DNA of 64,000 nucleotides from the NCBI GenBank assembly GCA_032158295.1, contig CM063248.1, positions 21,229,273-21,293,272 of the forward strand. The letters run 5' to 3'. This stretch comes from Pycnopodia helianthoides (taxonomy: Eukaryota; Echinodermata; Asteroidea; Forcipulatida; Asteriidae). A program made the translations under genes and the position numbers. The notes under the pieces were generated by a model. It ran no database searches. It was not told the DNA's origin and saw only the letters and a program-made list of their open reading frames with translations. This document shows positions 49,282 to 60,599 of the stretch, in pieces (within the stretch, counting starts at the first letter, position 1; each line of letters starts with the position of its first letter).

Positions 49282-50450
49282 TCAGGCTTTACTCTTCCCT
49301 TTTTGGGTTGTTCAATCATTTGAAAACAGGTAGAAACAACAAAATGTACAGTTTGTTGCTTCTCCCAGGAGAAAGTGATTTCAAGTCATTATAGACTCAG
49401 AATGATATCCATGTGACTATAACGCACCGATGTTAAACTCAATAAACACAGTATACCTTCTTCAATCAGTAGACCAAACCCATTGGGTCATAAATTGCAT
49501 TTAGATTGCATTTTGTTAAACTTATAAATAATCCAGTACAGCCCAGCAAACATGTTTGACACAAATCGACAACTGTGCTCTGCAAGCTGCCCAGCACACA
49601 AATAACATGGGGTTTAAAAATGATACATAAATCATTGTTTTGCAATACAATGCCTTCAACAAACATTCTTCAAAATTACCAGCCAAAACTAGTAAAAACT
49701 TGAACAGAGCATCACAAAAGTCCATTAAAAACAAATTTGAACACTGAGTTACATTTGCGCTGAATTAATGATACAGACAGCAGACACACACACTCATTTT
49801 GTTATTTTTAATTAAACAGCAGTTGTTGATGTTATTTCTTCGGGTGATCCAACATTTTTCTATCCTTAAAATATAAACTTTGAAACGCAAACATAATAAA
49901 AGAAATATGAATCTGAATGGTAACATTACATGGAATGTTAGAATGACAACAATAATGAACAGCACCTTAATAAAATATCAGTTTAATAACAACTGATAGA
50001 ATGTATTGCCCAAAATATCCCTCACACTACAGAGGGGAAAAAGTCACATTTTGAAAACCCTACCAATATTTTAAGTATACAAAATACAAAATATTTGCAT
50101 AAACACTGCAAAACAAAACTCCAATTTAGTTTGCGCATTTACAGTACATCATTACAAAAGATAACATAATCGCTTGTAACCATTGCCTGAAAATATATTC
50201 ACTTTACAAACCATATAGACCCTGTTTAAAATGGAATCCTCTGTCAATATTTCAAATAAGGAAATAATACTGGAGTTGAATCAAATTCAGCAAAACATAA
50301 TGAAATTGTGAACAGCAATTGTGGCGTTTGTATTCAGAATTCCCAACCCTTTTATCTAAAAGCACTCAATGCAATGCCAATCTTGAAGAATTATGACCAT
50401 AGCCACTACCGAAGCCAGTAATTCAGATAACTCTTAACATCACTTTTTGC

Positions 50451-53400
50451 TCATATGGTCCAAACTTGTACCTTTTCAGCAATGACACACCAGTTTGCAT
50501 GGTCATAGTAGTTACGTAGAATATGAAGACTATCAACATGTTGTTCAATAAGTTCAGCTAATTCCCCTTCACGAAATACATGGTAGTAACGTAGATAGAG
50601 TGAGGGATCATTCTTTTGGCATGGAATAATAGGTTTAGGGGGAGTTTTAAGGACATTTTTATCCTGTTCAGGTGAAATGCCATTTTGAGTTGGAGTACAT
50701 GTATCTTTGGTTGAAGTAAGCTCATCATCTTGTCGGTTGCAATTAAGCCTGGTATCTTGCAATGATTTTAATTCTGGTTGTTGTTTAGTAAAATTTGATT
50801 TTACAGTGTTTGTTTCTTGGTCACTTGTTACTTGCTCTAATGTACAAGTTGAAACACTGCCATTGCATTGAGAAGAATTTTGAGTTGATGTGGGAACTAC
50901 AATAGATGCTGTGTCATTGCAATTAGCATCCCCCTCACACGAAACTGACCTCTGCCCATCCCCATTTGTAATATGTACAAATGAATCCTGGGTACAATCG
51001 GAATCACTTAGTGTTCTGTTATGTTTCTTGGACGGATTATCAGGAAAGGTACAAGTTGGGTTATTTTCAGTTTGTTCAACAGACTTGATATGAAAACTTT
51101 GGTCCGAGTTTTTTATCTCAACAGGGTAGGCAGTGAGGCTATCATCGGAGGAGGAGACAGATTCCACTGAAGAATCTCTCTCTTTGCTGACACCCATGTG
51201 TGGCAAATGTCGCAGAGGGCGGGATTTATGGTAAGCCTCCCCCTGGGCTGTCACACAGTTTATCCCAATGATGGGCTGAATGGTTTGGAGTGGCTTGATC
51301 TGAATTAAGGTACTTGAGTTGTAGATCTTAGCATCACATACAGAAGACTGGGTCTGCTGAATACCTTCTAGTTTACCTTCTTTGTCTGATGAGTAGCCAT
51401 TCTGCGCTGAAGTTATGCCATTATTTACAGAAGCTGGTGTATCTACAGTTAATTTCTGAAAAATATCATCTATTGCACAATTACTTGAATTTCCCTGAGA
51501 GTAGCAATTTGGAACACTTTTATGACCGTTACAGTTTAAGTAAACCTCTTTATCTACAAGTCCATTGATTTCTGGATCACAAAATATAACACTTTTCCCA
51601 AAGGTGGACATCTCAAGTCCCTTACTTTTGACTTCTTCTTTTGGAGACTGTTTCTCTATTTCAAGGCTACTTTGCCTAGATATTGCACGCAGTATCTGAG
51701 TTGCAGTTGATGTCAAACTTTCAAGCAAGGAAGAAGATTCTTCCACTGTTTCCCTGTGTTCCTTTCCTTCAATAGACGACATTCTTGGAGGGGTCCCATT
51801 TGCTTTCTTTGGGCCAGTTTGTTTCGACAACGAGTGGTGGGATTTGATATTGGTGATATCATTGGCAAACAGTTCTTTGCAAGTGATGTGATCCTCCTCA
51901 GTACTGATGTTGAGGAAGACCTCATCAACAGAGTCAGACCGTGTTGGAAGGAGCAACCTCTTAAAGTGACTCTTCTCTGCATAGGTGATTGCGTCAAAAC
52001 CCTGATCAGAATTTGTTCTTAGGAGGGGATTTCTGGTATGTTTGGTGCCTGGCTTGCTCAATCCATTAACAATTTCGGTTGAACTCTGGCTAGGTATAAA
52101 TGGCTGTCTTCTGAGACTAGAATGAGAGATACTACAAGTGTTACCCGCCGCAGTGGGAAAGCTCTGCATCTTCAACTTGTGCAATGGCTTTTTTCCAACA
52201 TTATACTCCACAGAAGAGCCATTGCTGGTAGAAACACTTGGAAGAAATTTTCTTGACCGTTCTGAAAAGACAAGGACTCAGTTCAAAATTTATAAAATAA
52301 CTACAAGTTTGGCAACAACCTAAGTGTTTGTTGGTGTCTGAAATTTGTGATTAAGTTATTGTGTAGCTTCAAATTTCAAGTCCAATTTTATGGATTTGTA
52401 CATGCTTAATGAATGTAAAACTCAACAAACTGCACACTTTCAGGCAACTGATTAAAAGAAGAATGATTTCAATTTCAGGGAAAGATTCAAATGAATCTCA
52501 AGTGGTACATTAACTGTACCATCCAACAGTAAGTTTGATGGGTTTTAGTTGAGTTAGTGAATACATAACTCCAAGTCTAGCCATTCACCACATAGGTTTT
52601 TGTCCAGAGATCTCAATGTAATTGGTTTTACATGTAGCTAAACCAAGAACAGATTTTGCCATGAGAAACATTTTGAATAAGTAGACAACAAATCTGAACC
52701 TGGTACTTTATTTGACCACCATGGCAATAAACGTAACACTTGTATTTATATATATTTTTTTACTTGCCTTTGTTTTTGAGATTCCTTGGTTGCAAATGCC
52801 ATGGGACCAGAACATCTTGAGCATGAAACTATGGGAAGGAAGAAACCTTTCAAATTAGATTAATGCACAAAGTTATGCTAAGGATCACAGAATGCTTTAC
52901 AGAGTGTTTACCCATGTATATTACGTATTTACATTTTAAAAGTGCGTGTCCAGCTCCCAGGCAGGAAACCAGAGCGTTTATGCACACTCACAAGAGGCAC
53001 AAAGTACACAGGCACTCAAAATAAATGACTGATGTGTGAATGTGAAAACAGGACAAGATGAAACTTGACAATCATTATAGACATCACTGTAGACATGAAG
53101 GAATTCAAGTAAACATGAGAGATTTGAAAAGAAGTAACCAAAGCAAACTCCCATTAATCATATCACCTCTTGGTTTACAAAAGAGAAATATTGACACGTT
53201 AGGCTGGTAAAGTAAAAGCAATCTGGCTTTATTTGTTTGTTTTTGCAAGTAAAGTGCTTGTTTATGTCTTTATAAACAAGGTAATCCATCTCTCCTCCAC
53301 CATCCTGCAATTTGTTAGCAGATTCTCCACAGCCCAACAAACTATATGTATATGGATGGTAAAGTACACTGACCTTTCTTAGTTTCTGTTCCATTGCCCA

Positions 53401-56400
53401 AACGTAGATCATGATCTGTCCACCAGGGCGACATATCCTTGCAAGTTCATTCAATGCTTGAGCTCGTCGTTCTGTAGTCGCAAAGTGATGGATGACAGCG
53501 ATAGAGATAACTGCATCAAAGCTGTTGTCTCGGTAAGGAAGACGGATGTTGTCACATACCATGGCCTCATGGTCAGCACGATGGGCAATGTTGACCAGGG
53601 TTGAACAACAATCAGATCCAATCTTGTAAATCTGTTTATTAATTCCAAGGTATTTCCCATTGCCACAGCCTGAAGAAGAAGAAAAAATACTTGACTTTTA
53701 ACAAAAGAAAGTAAAACCACAAGAAAACTGACTTGGTAAATTTTAAATAATTTGGGGTTGAACAAAGAAAAATTTACTAGAGCGGGATTTGAACCAACAA
53801 CTTCCGGATCAACGTGCCGGTGCTCAACCAACTGAGCTATCTAGCCTTAAGTTGGTGGTCTTCCTACATTATTTTGTCAATATCTTTGTTTATGGGTGCC
53901 AGTCAGAAGCCATACAAGTAAAACCTGTAACTGCTGTGTGGCCAAGGATCAAACCCAAGTTTACGATACAACCTGGGAGGCAGCAGCCAGGGGATCACCT
54001 AAAGGGGTTGCAAATAGAGATTTTGTCTCAATGAGGCAAAATGTTTAGTGGTCTTTATCTATCATTGTCAAACTCAATCAAGATTTTGGTCAGCTGGGTC
54101 ATTAACCACCTTTACAAAATTTTTCTTGACTGACCTTTAGCGGATTGTTTATTACTATCGGCACAACTTCAAAGCGCCCTCAAATTTCTGCTGCCGTGCT
54201 ATGCTTCATTTCACCCATACAAAGAGGGTCACCAGTTTCAGGAAAACATGCCTTGTAAAATCTCTTTTCCGGGGTAATTGTGTAGCCCCCGATTCCGGAC
54301 CTTTGTCCTGTTGTCTGGTTGTTGTGTCATACAAGAATGGACAGGCTACCTTCATTGTTTATAATTGTATAATTGTACAATGGGTGGTAAGTCCGAGCGT
54401 TCCAAGATTCCAGCATACCATGGCAGATTTTCAGACCGTGGCTCACGGCCAAGGTTCTGCGAATCACGATGAGTGTCTACTCAATTTTCTCAAGAACCTT
54501 TGAAAACCTTTGTTTTTTTTCTTCGTCAAGTCAGGGTTTCATTGTGGCAACGATATTTTCAAAGGATAATGATTACTCAAGAAGCTCAAAAAAGTTCTAA
54601 AAAATAATACAGTGGATTGTTTTTTCAAGAATACCAAACCAGAGAGGTTAAACAGACGTCAAGAGACAAAAACAACACCAATAGTTTGTTACTATTTGTG
54701 TCGCTCTAATTGCAAAATCAAACACTTCCTGCCAAAACTAAAAACTTGAAAACTGAGTTTATTGGCTCATCAAATAGATGAAAATGAAAGCTCTAAAATT
54801 ACTCCTGATTTGGGCCCATAAGAAAAATAATTTTTAACATCATGAACGTGTAAGACATCAAATCACACTGACATCATGGCTGATGTTTTGGTTGTCTTCA
54901 CTTTTAATGCCAATTCACTATTTCTGAGAACTGCCCGATTTTGGTGTGGGGTGTCACATAACATGTTGTTTTTTCATCCAATTTAGATTGTCTTTTACTT
55001 CCTGCAAGTATCTTGTCTGGATCTATTCTCAGTAGTCTTACATAGCTTGCCATTTAAGATAAGATACAATCATGTAGAACATAATAAATCCTGTTCCACA
55101 AGAGTGTTATCTGCCTTTCATCTGATCTCCCCGGTCATCCCGAAGAAGGTTTTTTTTCCTGTAAAAAGTGTTCAAGTGGTTTAATATCAACAAGACAACA
55201 CAATCAAGGAAACTAATCCTTTAAGGTCAGACATGTGCGTGTAAGCATGTGTATTAATGTTCATTCAAAACAGAATTTTGAGGAGGAGCCAATGAATTTT
55301 CGTTCTTCGTTCGTGACAAGTTTGATGGACATGGAAGCAAACCCCATAATTATTTGCCGAATGCAAACAAAGTTATTATGTCAAATTTAGCTATGAATAT
55401 ATGCACAGCATATCTTAGCAAATATGCATTTCACCTCACATGCTCACTGCCAACCCCCCTCCCCCCCCCCCGTCACTTTCCTAGACATGTATGTCCCCAA
55501 GGTGATTTCTGTTTTCATCAGAAGATCTTACAATGAAGAGAATCTGCTTCACTAATCCACCTCTAGCTCTTAGAGAGAAAGAGAGAGATGATGATGACTT
55601 GATGATCAAGCAGGTCTATGCATGTTCCTTCAGACGGCAAATTACTCCTTTGGTAAGTGCATTATTGCACACACGAGCAAATATCTACATGTACTTTCAG
55701 GGACTGTGTTGAGATGAGTGAAGATTGTAAACTGCCGCTGTTGTGAATCACCAGTGACCTTTTCTTTAAATCGATACTTTTTCTGCTAGATTGCTTGAGA
55801 TGAGATTGAGCAAATTTAACGTCATTAGTATGTACTTTCCTGGTTTGCTGATTCGGGAATCGTATTTTATCAATACATTTCAAATAACCTCTTCATTATG
55901 ATGGTTGGTTCTTTTTTCCCCCAAACTTTACCGATGGTTTCTTTTTAACCGATAGGTGTTTGTATTGTTTTTCTCAAGTATTTGAGCATCTTTTTTTATA
56001 ACACAGTGAGATATTATTACTCAAATGTAAAACACAAGACTTGTCCTGTTGTGAGTTTACTTTACCGCTACTGAAATCACTAGCTCCGGGCATGTAGTGT
56101 TAATTTTGAGCCCTGTAATACATTATAATTGACATCATCAATGATAAACATCACCTGTGGTTTATTTTTTTCCCATATTGAAAAAAATTGTGTTTTTTAA
56201 AGTTATTTTGAGTCCGGTATTTAAAGGCAGTGGATACAATTGGTACATGTAATTACTCAAGAAATACATTACCATAAACCTTACTTGGTAAGGATCACCT
56301 GAGAGCTCGCTGAAAGTATAAAACATTGTGAGAAACGACTCCCTCTGAAGTAATGTAGTTTTTTAGAGAGAGGTAATTTCTCAATAAAATATTTGAATCA

Positions 56401-59303
56401 GAGATCTCAGGCCTTTGCAAGCACACAAATCTATGCAAGAAGGATAGGTTTTTTTCTTACATTATTTCCTGCAACTTTGACCAACTGAGCCCAAATTTTC
56501 ACAGGTTTGTTATTTTATGCATGGGATACATCGAGTGAGGATACTAGTCTTTGACACTTTAACCAAAAGTATATCCTGCCTTTAAACACGAAAAAAGCAA
56601 ACAACTGAAATTTGTATGTTTAAATCTATAATGTCTGGCACAAGTGGACTATCTGTGCAAGAAATGACCTTACTAGTATTAAGTAGTAGACATGAATTAG
56701 CAAAGATCTCTTCAATCAGCATCAGTAAATGGAGCAAGTACAACACTTAAGGAGTATCAATGAAAATATAATGTTCCCTACAATTTACATGTGTGCCATT
56801 TACATTATGCTGTAACCCATGTCAAACATGTGCAACTCAGCCCTGTCAAGAGGTCATCTCTCCACAAAAATGGAGTGACAAATTTATCCGACGGAAATGA
56901 ATTATAAGTTAATGAGAGGAAGGATAGAAGCTAACGAAAATCAGACGTAACCAGCTAGATTGAGTTCCAGTTGCTATGACGAGACTTCATTATCCAATCT
57001 AAGACGACTTACGCGTAGCAGTGGAGACCCTAATGACAATACTGGTCTTGAAATTATGGCGCAGGTCAATTTGTTGTTTCTGTGCTCTCTCTATTAAGTA
57101 CAAGAATTGATTATGGTTGAAGCATTTTAAGGGTGGCTGTGTTCGGAGTGTGTACCGGTACTCATCTACCATAAGATTTAATTAGATTGTGGCTGCTAGT
57201 GAATGTTTTCCAAGAAAGACCTTGCATGATACATGGCATCATCTTCCAACTCTAATTAAAAATGTGTGCCTTGCTTATTTAGATTTACAATGTATGTAGT
57301 TGTTCGATTTTTGTCGGGGAAAACTGCACCACACACATAAGTGATGCCGTGTCATTTATTTTGAGAATTGAATTTAATAAATTGAATTTATAGGAATCAT
57401 TTATGACTTTACAAGAAATCAGCCAAATCAAAAGCTCAATTGACTGATGCATCATAAACTTCAATGTTTTTGTATGCATCAAGAACAATGGGTTTTTTTT
57501 AAATAGAGGATAAATGTTTTGCTAGAGAAATATACATGAAAATGGAAGCAACACCCAAATGATGAACACAGACACTCTCTGTAAATCCCACTGGACTACA
57601 GCAGCAATCAAATGCAACAACAGTAGAGTGTATCACTTACATGTGGATATTGTAGACGCAGCGGAAATGTGACAAAGTAGCTTCCCATAGCAAGTCATTT
57701 TCTTAGAAATGCAAGACAATGCTTTTTAAGCTAGATTTATATTGAAGAAGAAAACACTTTCAACTGAAGAAGGGATCATTTGACTAACATGACCTAATGC
57801 TGAGATGGACAGAGTGGAGAATTTTGTCACGAGGATGCTTTTTAATTCACTTGAAAATGAATTTACGAGAAATGGTGATAGAATTGCTGAATTTGAATCT
57901 TGAAAAAAATATTTCATAAAAATATAAATCTCAAGTGATATTAAATAGAAGGAGCACTTAAGTTATAATTTGTGTTTTGAATTAAATCAATATTATTCAG
58001 GGTCATCCAATGTCGATATCCACTTTGCTGCTAAAAATTCTTTTCAGATATGAAATTATGGAAGCGAGCGCTAATGAACACTAAGTGGAATATTGAGCTT
58101 GTGTGGATTGAGTAATGGAATAATCACATGATTTGTGTATTGCATCAAGGTGAATATGAACAAGAACTATCCAAAATGTTGTAAACCATTATGATGTACA
58201 TAATGTTATATTTAAAAACTGTGCAATATGCATCAACATCTATCAACATTCTTATTGGACCAATGCATCATCTGGATTAAATGCACAAACGATTTAAGGT
58301 GCAAGACAACTTTATTTCAGCATTTTTGGACTGTGTGAAACAAAAATTCTGAAGAGATTTCTTTTAATTCAACAATCAAATTAAGTTCAGAATCAGGATT
58401 CTGTCAAACTCAGAGCCCTGGAAAACCTTCAAAGACACAAAGTCATGTAGCCTAAATGTTGCATCATGTATAAATCTTGGTGAAGATCTTTCAGATACAA
58501 GCGTCACTCTAGTGATTCTCCCATCCAATTCTTTTGAAAACACTTAATACAAATATAATAAATCAAGGGTAAATAACTCTGTGCCAACCCATCCATTATC
58601 TCTGTCTATAGATCAGGTCCAATGCACACTCTCTGTTTGTCACAAAAACATATTTAAGATGGTACCTGTATCACACCGAAAGTAAATGTTTAGCAATGTA
58701 CAAAAGCATAATTTGTTGATGTGTACTCAAATAATTGATTTACTTTGAAACTGACACCTGTGAGTACTCACATAATGAGTGTAATATTGATGACTCTGAC
58801 CGATTTTCAGTTGCTTGATATTACACATTGTATCCAAACTTATGTCAAATCCAATCGAAGTGCACTTCTTGTGTCATGAGAAGAACTCAACTAAAAATAT
58901 GACAATCTTCTTGTTAAAGTTACATTGTATAATGATTTCTCACAAATTATTCGGTTGTAAAAGCCATTATCTGAGAATTTTCAATAAAAATAACAAATTA
59001 TGTGCACAATTGACATTTTTTAGATATAAAAACATTCTGATGAGTGAGCTGTTGTTATTTGTCATTTTTTGACGAGGGAAAACCTGGAATGGGTAGGGGG
59101 CAGCCTTGGCTTCTTGCTCTACATTATTTTTGTTTTCACCTACCCACATCTGCTACAATGCTTCCTGGCTCTAAGCCCAATAAGAACTCCTTCACTCTGG
59201 GCCATGCTTTGTAGCGTGCATCACTGAAGTGAGGAGCAATCCGTTCATACACATCGTGGACATGTTGTTTCTCTAATGCGATAGATTGGCTCTTGCGATC
59301 CAT
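50451..59303 (-). CDS. TRMT9B: TRMT9B, tRNA methyltransferase 9-like protein
   Basis: TRMT9B (KIAA1456) is a class I SAM-dependent methyltransferase related to the tRNA wobble-uridine enzyme Trm9. The four coding exons are 59144-59303, 53374-53669, 52768-52828 and 50451-52261, total about 775 residues (human 454). It starts MDRKSQSIALEKQHVHDVYE. Motif I is VADVGCGNGKYL (split by intron 1), followed by AMVCDNIRLPYRDNSFDAVI, SIAVIHHFATTERR and RPGGQIMIYVWAMEQK. FHAQDVLVPW is conserved. About 500 Ser/Thr-rich, apparently disordered residues follow in the single last exon, then the diagnostic tail YLRYYHVFREGELAELIEQH and ANWCVIAEK. The 5.5-kb intron 1 contains a SINE and a TTAA MITE. The exon 3 donor is GC. 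The exon holding the ATG extends upstream to an acceptor at 59376-59378, so at least one 5' untranslated exon exists. Confidence 0.93.
53777..53846 (-). mobile_element. tRNA-derived SINE head in TRMT9B intron 1
   Basis: The minus strand reads GGCTAGATAGCTCAGTTGGT (acceptor and D-arm, box A), an anticodon-like arm with CCGG/CCGG stem, then GGTTCAAATCC (box B) and closing CTCTAG. The T stem has mismatches and the loop lacks the usual T33, and the sequence runs into TAAATTTTTCTTTGTTCAACCCC, so it is a SINE and not a working tRNA gene. Minus-strand frames across it produce the familiar SINE-derived peptide VEHRHVDPEVVGSNPALVNF. Confidence 0.7.
56225..56581. mobile_element. MITE with TTAA target duplication
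   Basis: It begins AGGCAGTGGATACAATTGGT and ends ACCAAAAGTATATCCTGCCT, near-inverted. TTAA flanks it at 56221-56224 and 56582-56585. Internal words ATAAAACATTGTGAGAAACG, TTTCACAGGTTTGTTATTTT and ACCAACTGAGC match a family I recall as very common in sea-star genomic sequence. It is in TRMT9B intron 1. Confidence 0.85.
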
Positions 59304-59375
59304 GGGGTACCTTGGGCAAGTCAGCCCATACCTCAACAACTCTTAATGTTCACTCATCCAACCACTGACGGTACC
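59304..59375 (-). other. TRMT9B 5' untranslated sequence upstream of start exon
   Basis: A CTACAG acceptor at 59376-59378 opens an exon running into the start codon. In it lies ATGAGTGAACATTAA, a four-codon upstream reading frame. The ATG at 59303 is chosen over upstream in-frame codons, none of which is ATG. Confidence 0.6.
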
Positions 59376-60599
59376 CTGTAGACATCAATGATGAAAAGTT
59401 GTTACCTGCACATTTAAATATGATACAATTAAGTCAGAAAGTATTTGACCAGCAGTTTTTGGCGAGCAATTTGCAATCAATACCCAATAATGTTGCCAAA
59501 GAAGTTGTCAAGTATTTTAATGGTACACACTGACAAGTATATGCATGAAAAAAATCCAGTCGACTGGGACTTTACAATTATTGCCTCTTATGTGTATCAT
59601 AGGTCAGTTGCCTTTCTTACTCTGAAATGATTCTTTGAACAATTTAAATTAAACATAAATCCCTTCATGGGAGTACTCTCTGATGAGATGAAATTGCTTC
59701 GATAGAAGCAGTACTCACCCCAGTTAGTGGAGAGTATTAAATTACAAAAAGAAAAAAGAAAAAATGTCACTTACATCAAGCTTTTGTAATCAATAATTAC
59801 AAACAATGACAGAGAATCTTGCAAACAGCTCATTTAATAAATGCATGTAATAGAAATGTTCCAGTTTCTTTAGTTTCTGACTCAAAAGACTGTAACAAAC
59901 ACTTCCTTTTTGTCAACATCTGAGCGGGGCTTGAATTTTTTGGGGGGGGATCCACATGACTGCAGGGTTTGTAGTCTCAAAATGTCTTACGGCCCAGAAA
60001 TTTTCCTAACAAGACCAGAATCAAAATAAGAAGAAGAAAAATCTGACACTGTTGAACATGCATTTAACATGTTTAACTGTTTGTTTTATTATTTGACTTT
60101 GTTTTTTGAATAAGCACTAAGGTATGTAATGTTTTATCTCATTTGCTTTCATTAATTAAGTACCTCGGTAAACTCAACAGAATTAAAAGGGATTTTTTTT
60201 GAAATATCAGACTTCAAAGTCGACATTTATGATTTAAGCACAACTTGTTTCTAATCAAGGTACTGTTATTCAGTTAAAAAACACAAGACTGCCAGACTTG
60301 CCCAGTCATGAGTTTACTGGTCCAACACTAAATAACTGGCCTCAAGAGTTTACTGGTCCAACACTAAAATAACTGGCCTCTGGTAGCGCTAGCCTTGGGC
60401 CTGCAGTCCAGTACTCCAGTGTTAATTTCCAGCCCTGATCTGGTGACAGAATTACAATGATAAACATGAAAGGACTGACATTGTATATACTACACTGAAT
60501 GGGTCACTCTGATACCAAGTGTTTCAACCTGATATAAATGAAATAATCTACATACTAAATACATTAAGTTAGTCCATTGAACTCCATCATTTACATGAT

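Larger units (their letters stand above)
45995..50450. other. Intergenic, SLC6 upstream to TRMT9B downstream
   Basis: No coding exon recognised. It should contain SLC6 5' untranslated exon(s) and promoter on the left and TRMT9B 3' untranslated sequence on the right. It holds a hairpin MITE (47255-47387) and a 112-bp tandem duplication (49064-49281). Much of 47.6-50.4 kb is uniformly AT-rich, consistent with a long 3' untranslated region, but this is inference. Confidence 0.55.

Noticed and set aside
53451..53831. Minus-strand frame beginning VEHRHVDPEVVGSNPA
   Set aside because: This is the well-known spurious peptide of a tRNA-derived SINE. It runs into TRMT9B exon 2 out of frame.
53777..53846. 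Candidate working tRNA gene
   Set aside because: Mismatched T stem, atypical anticodon loop without T33, and a SINE-like tail.
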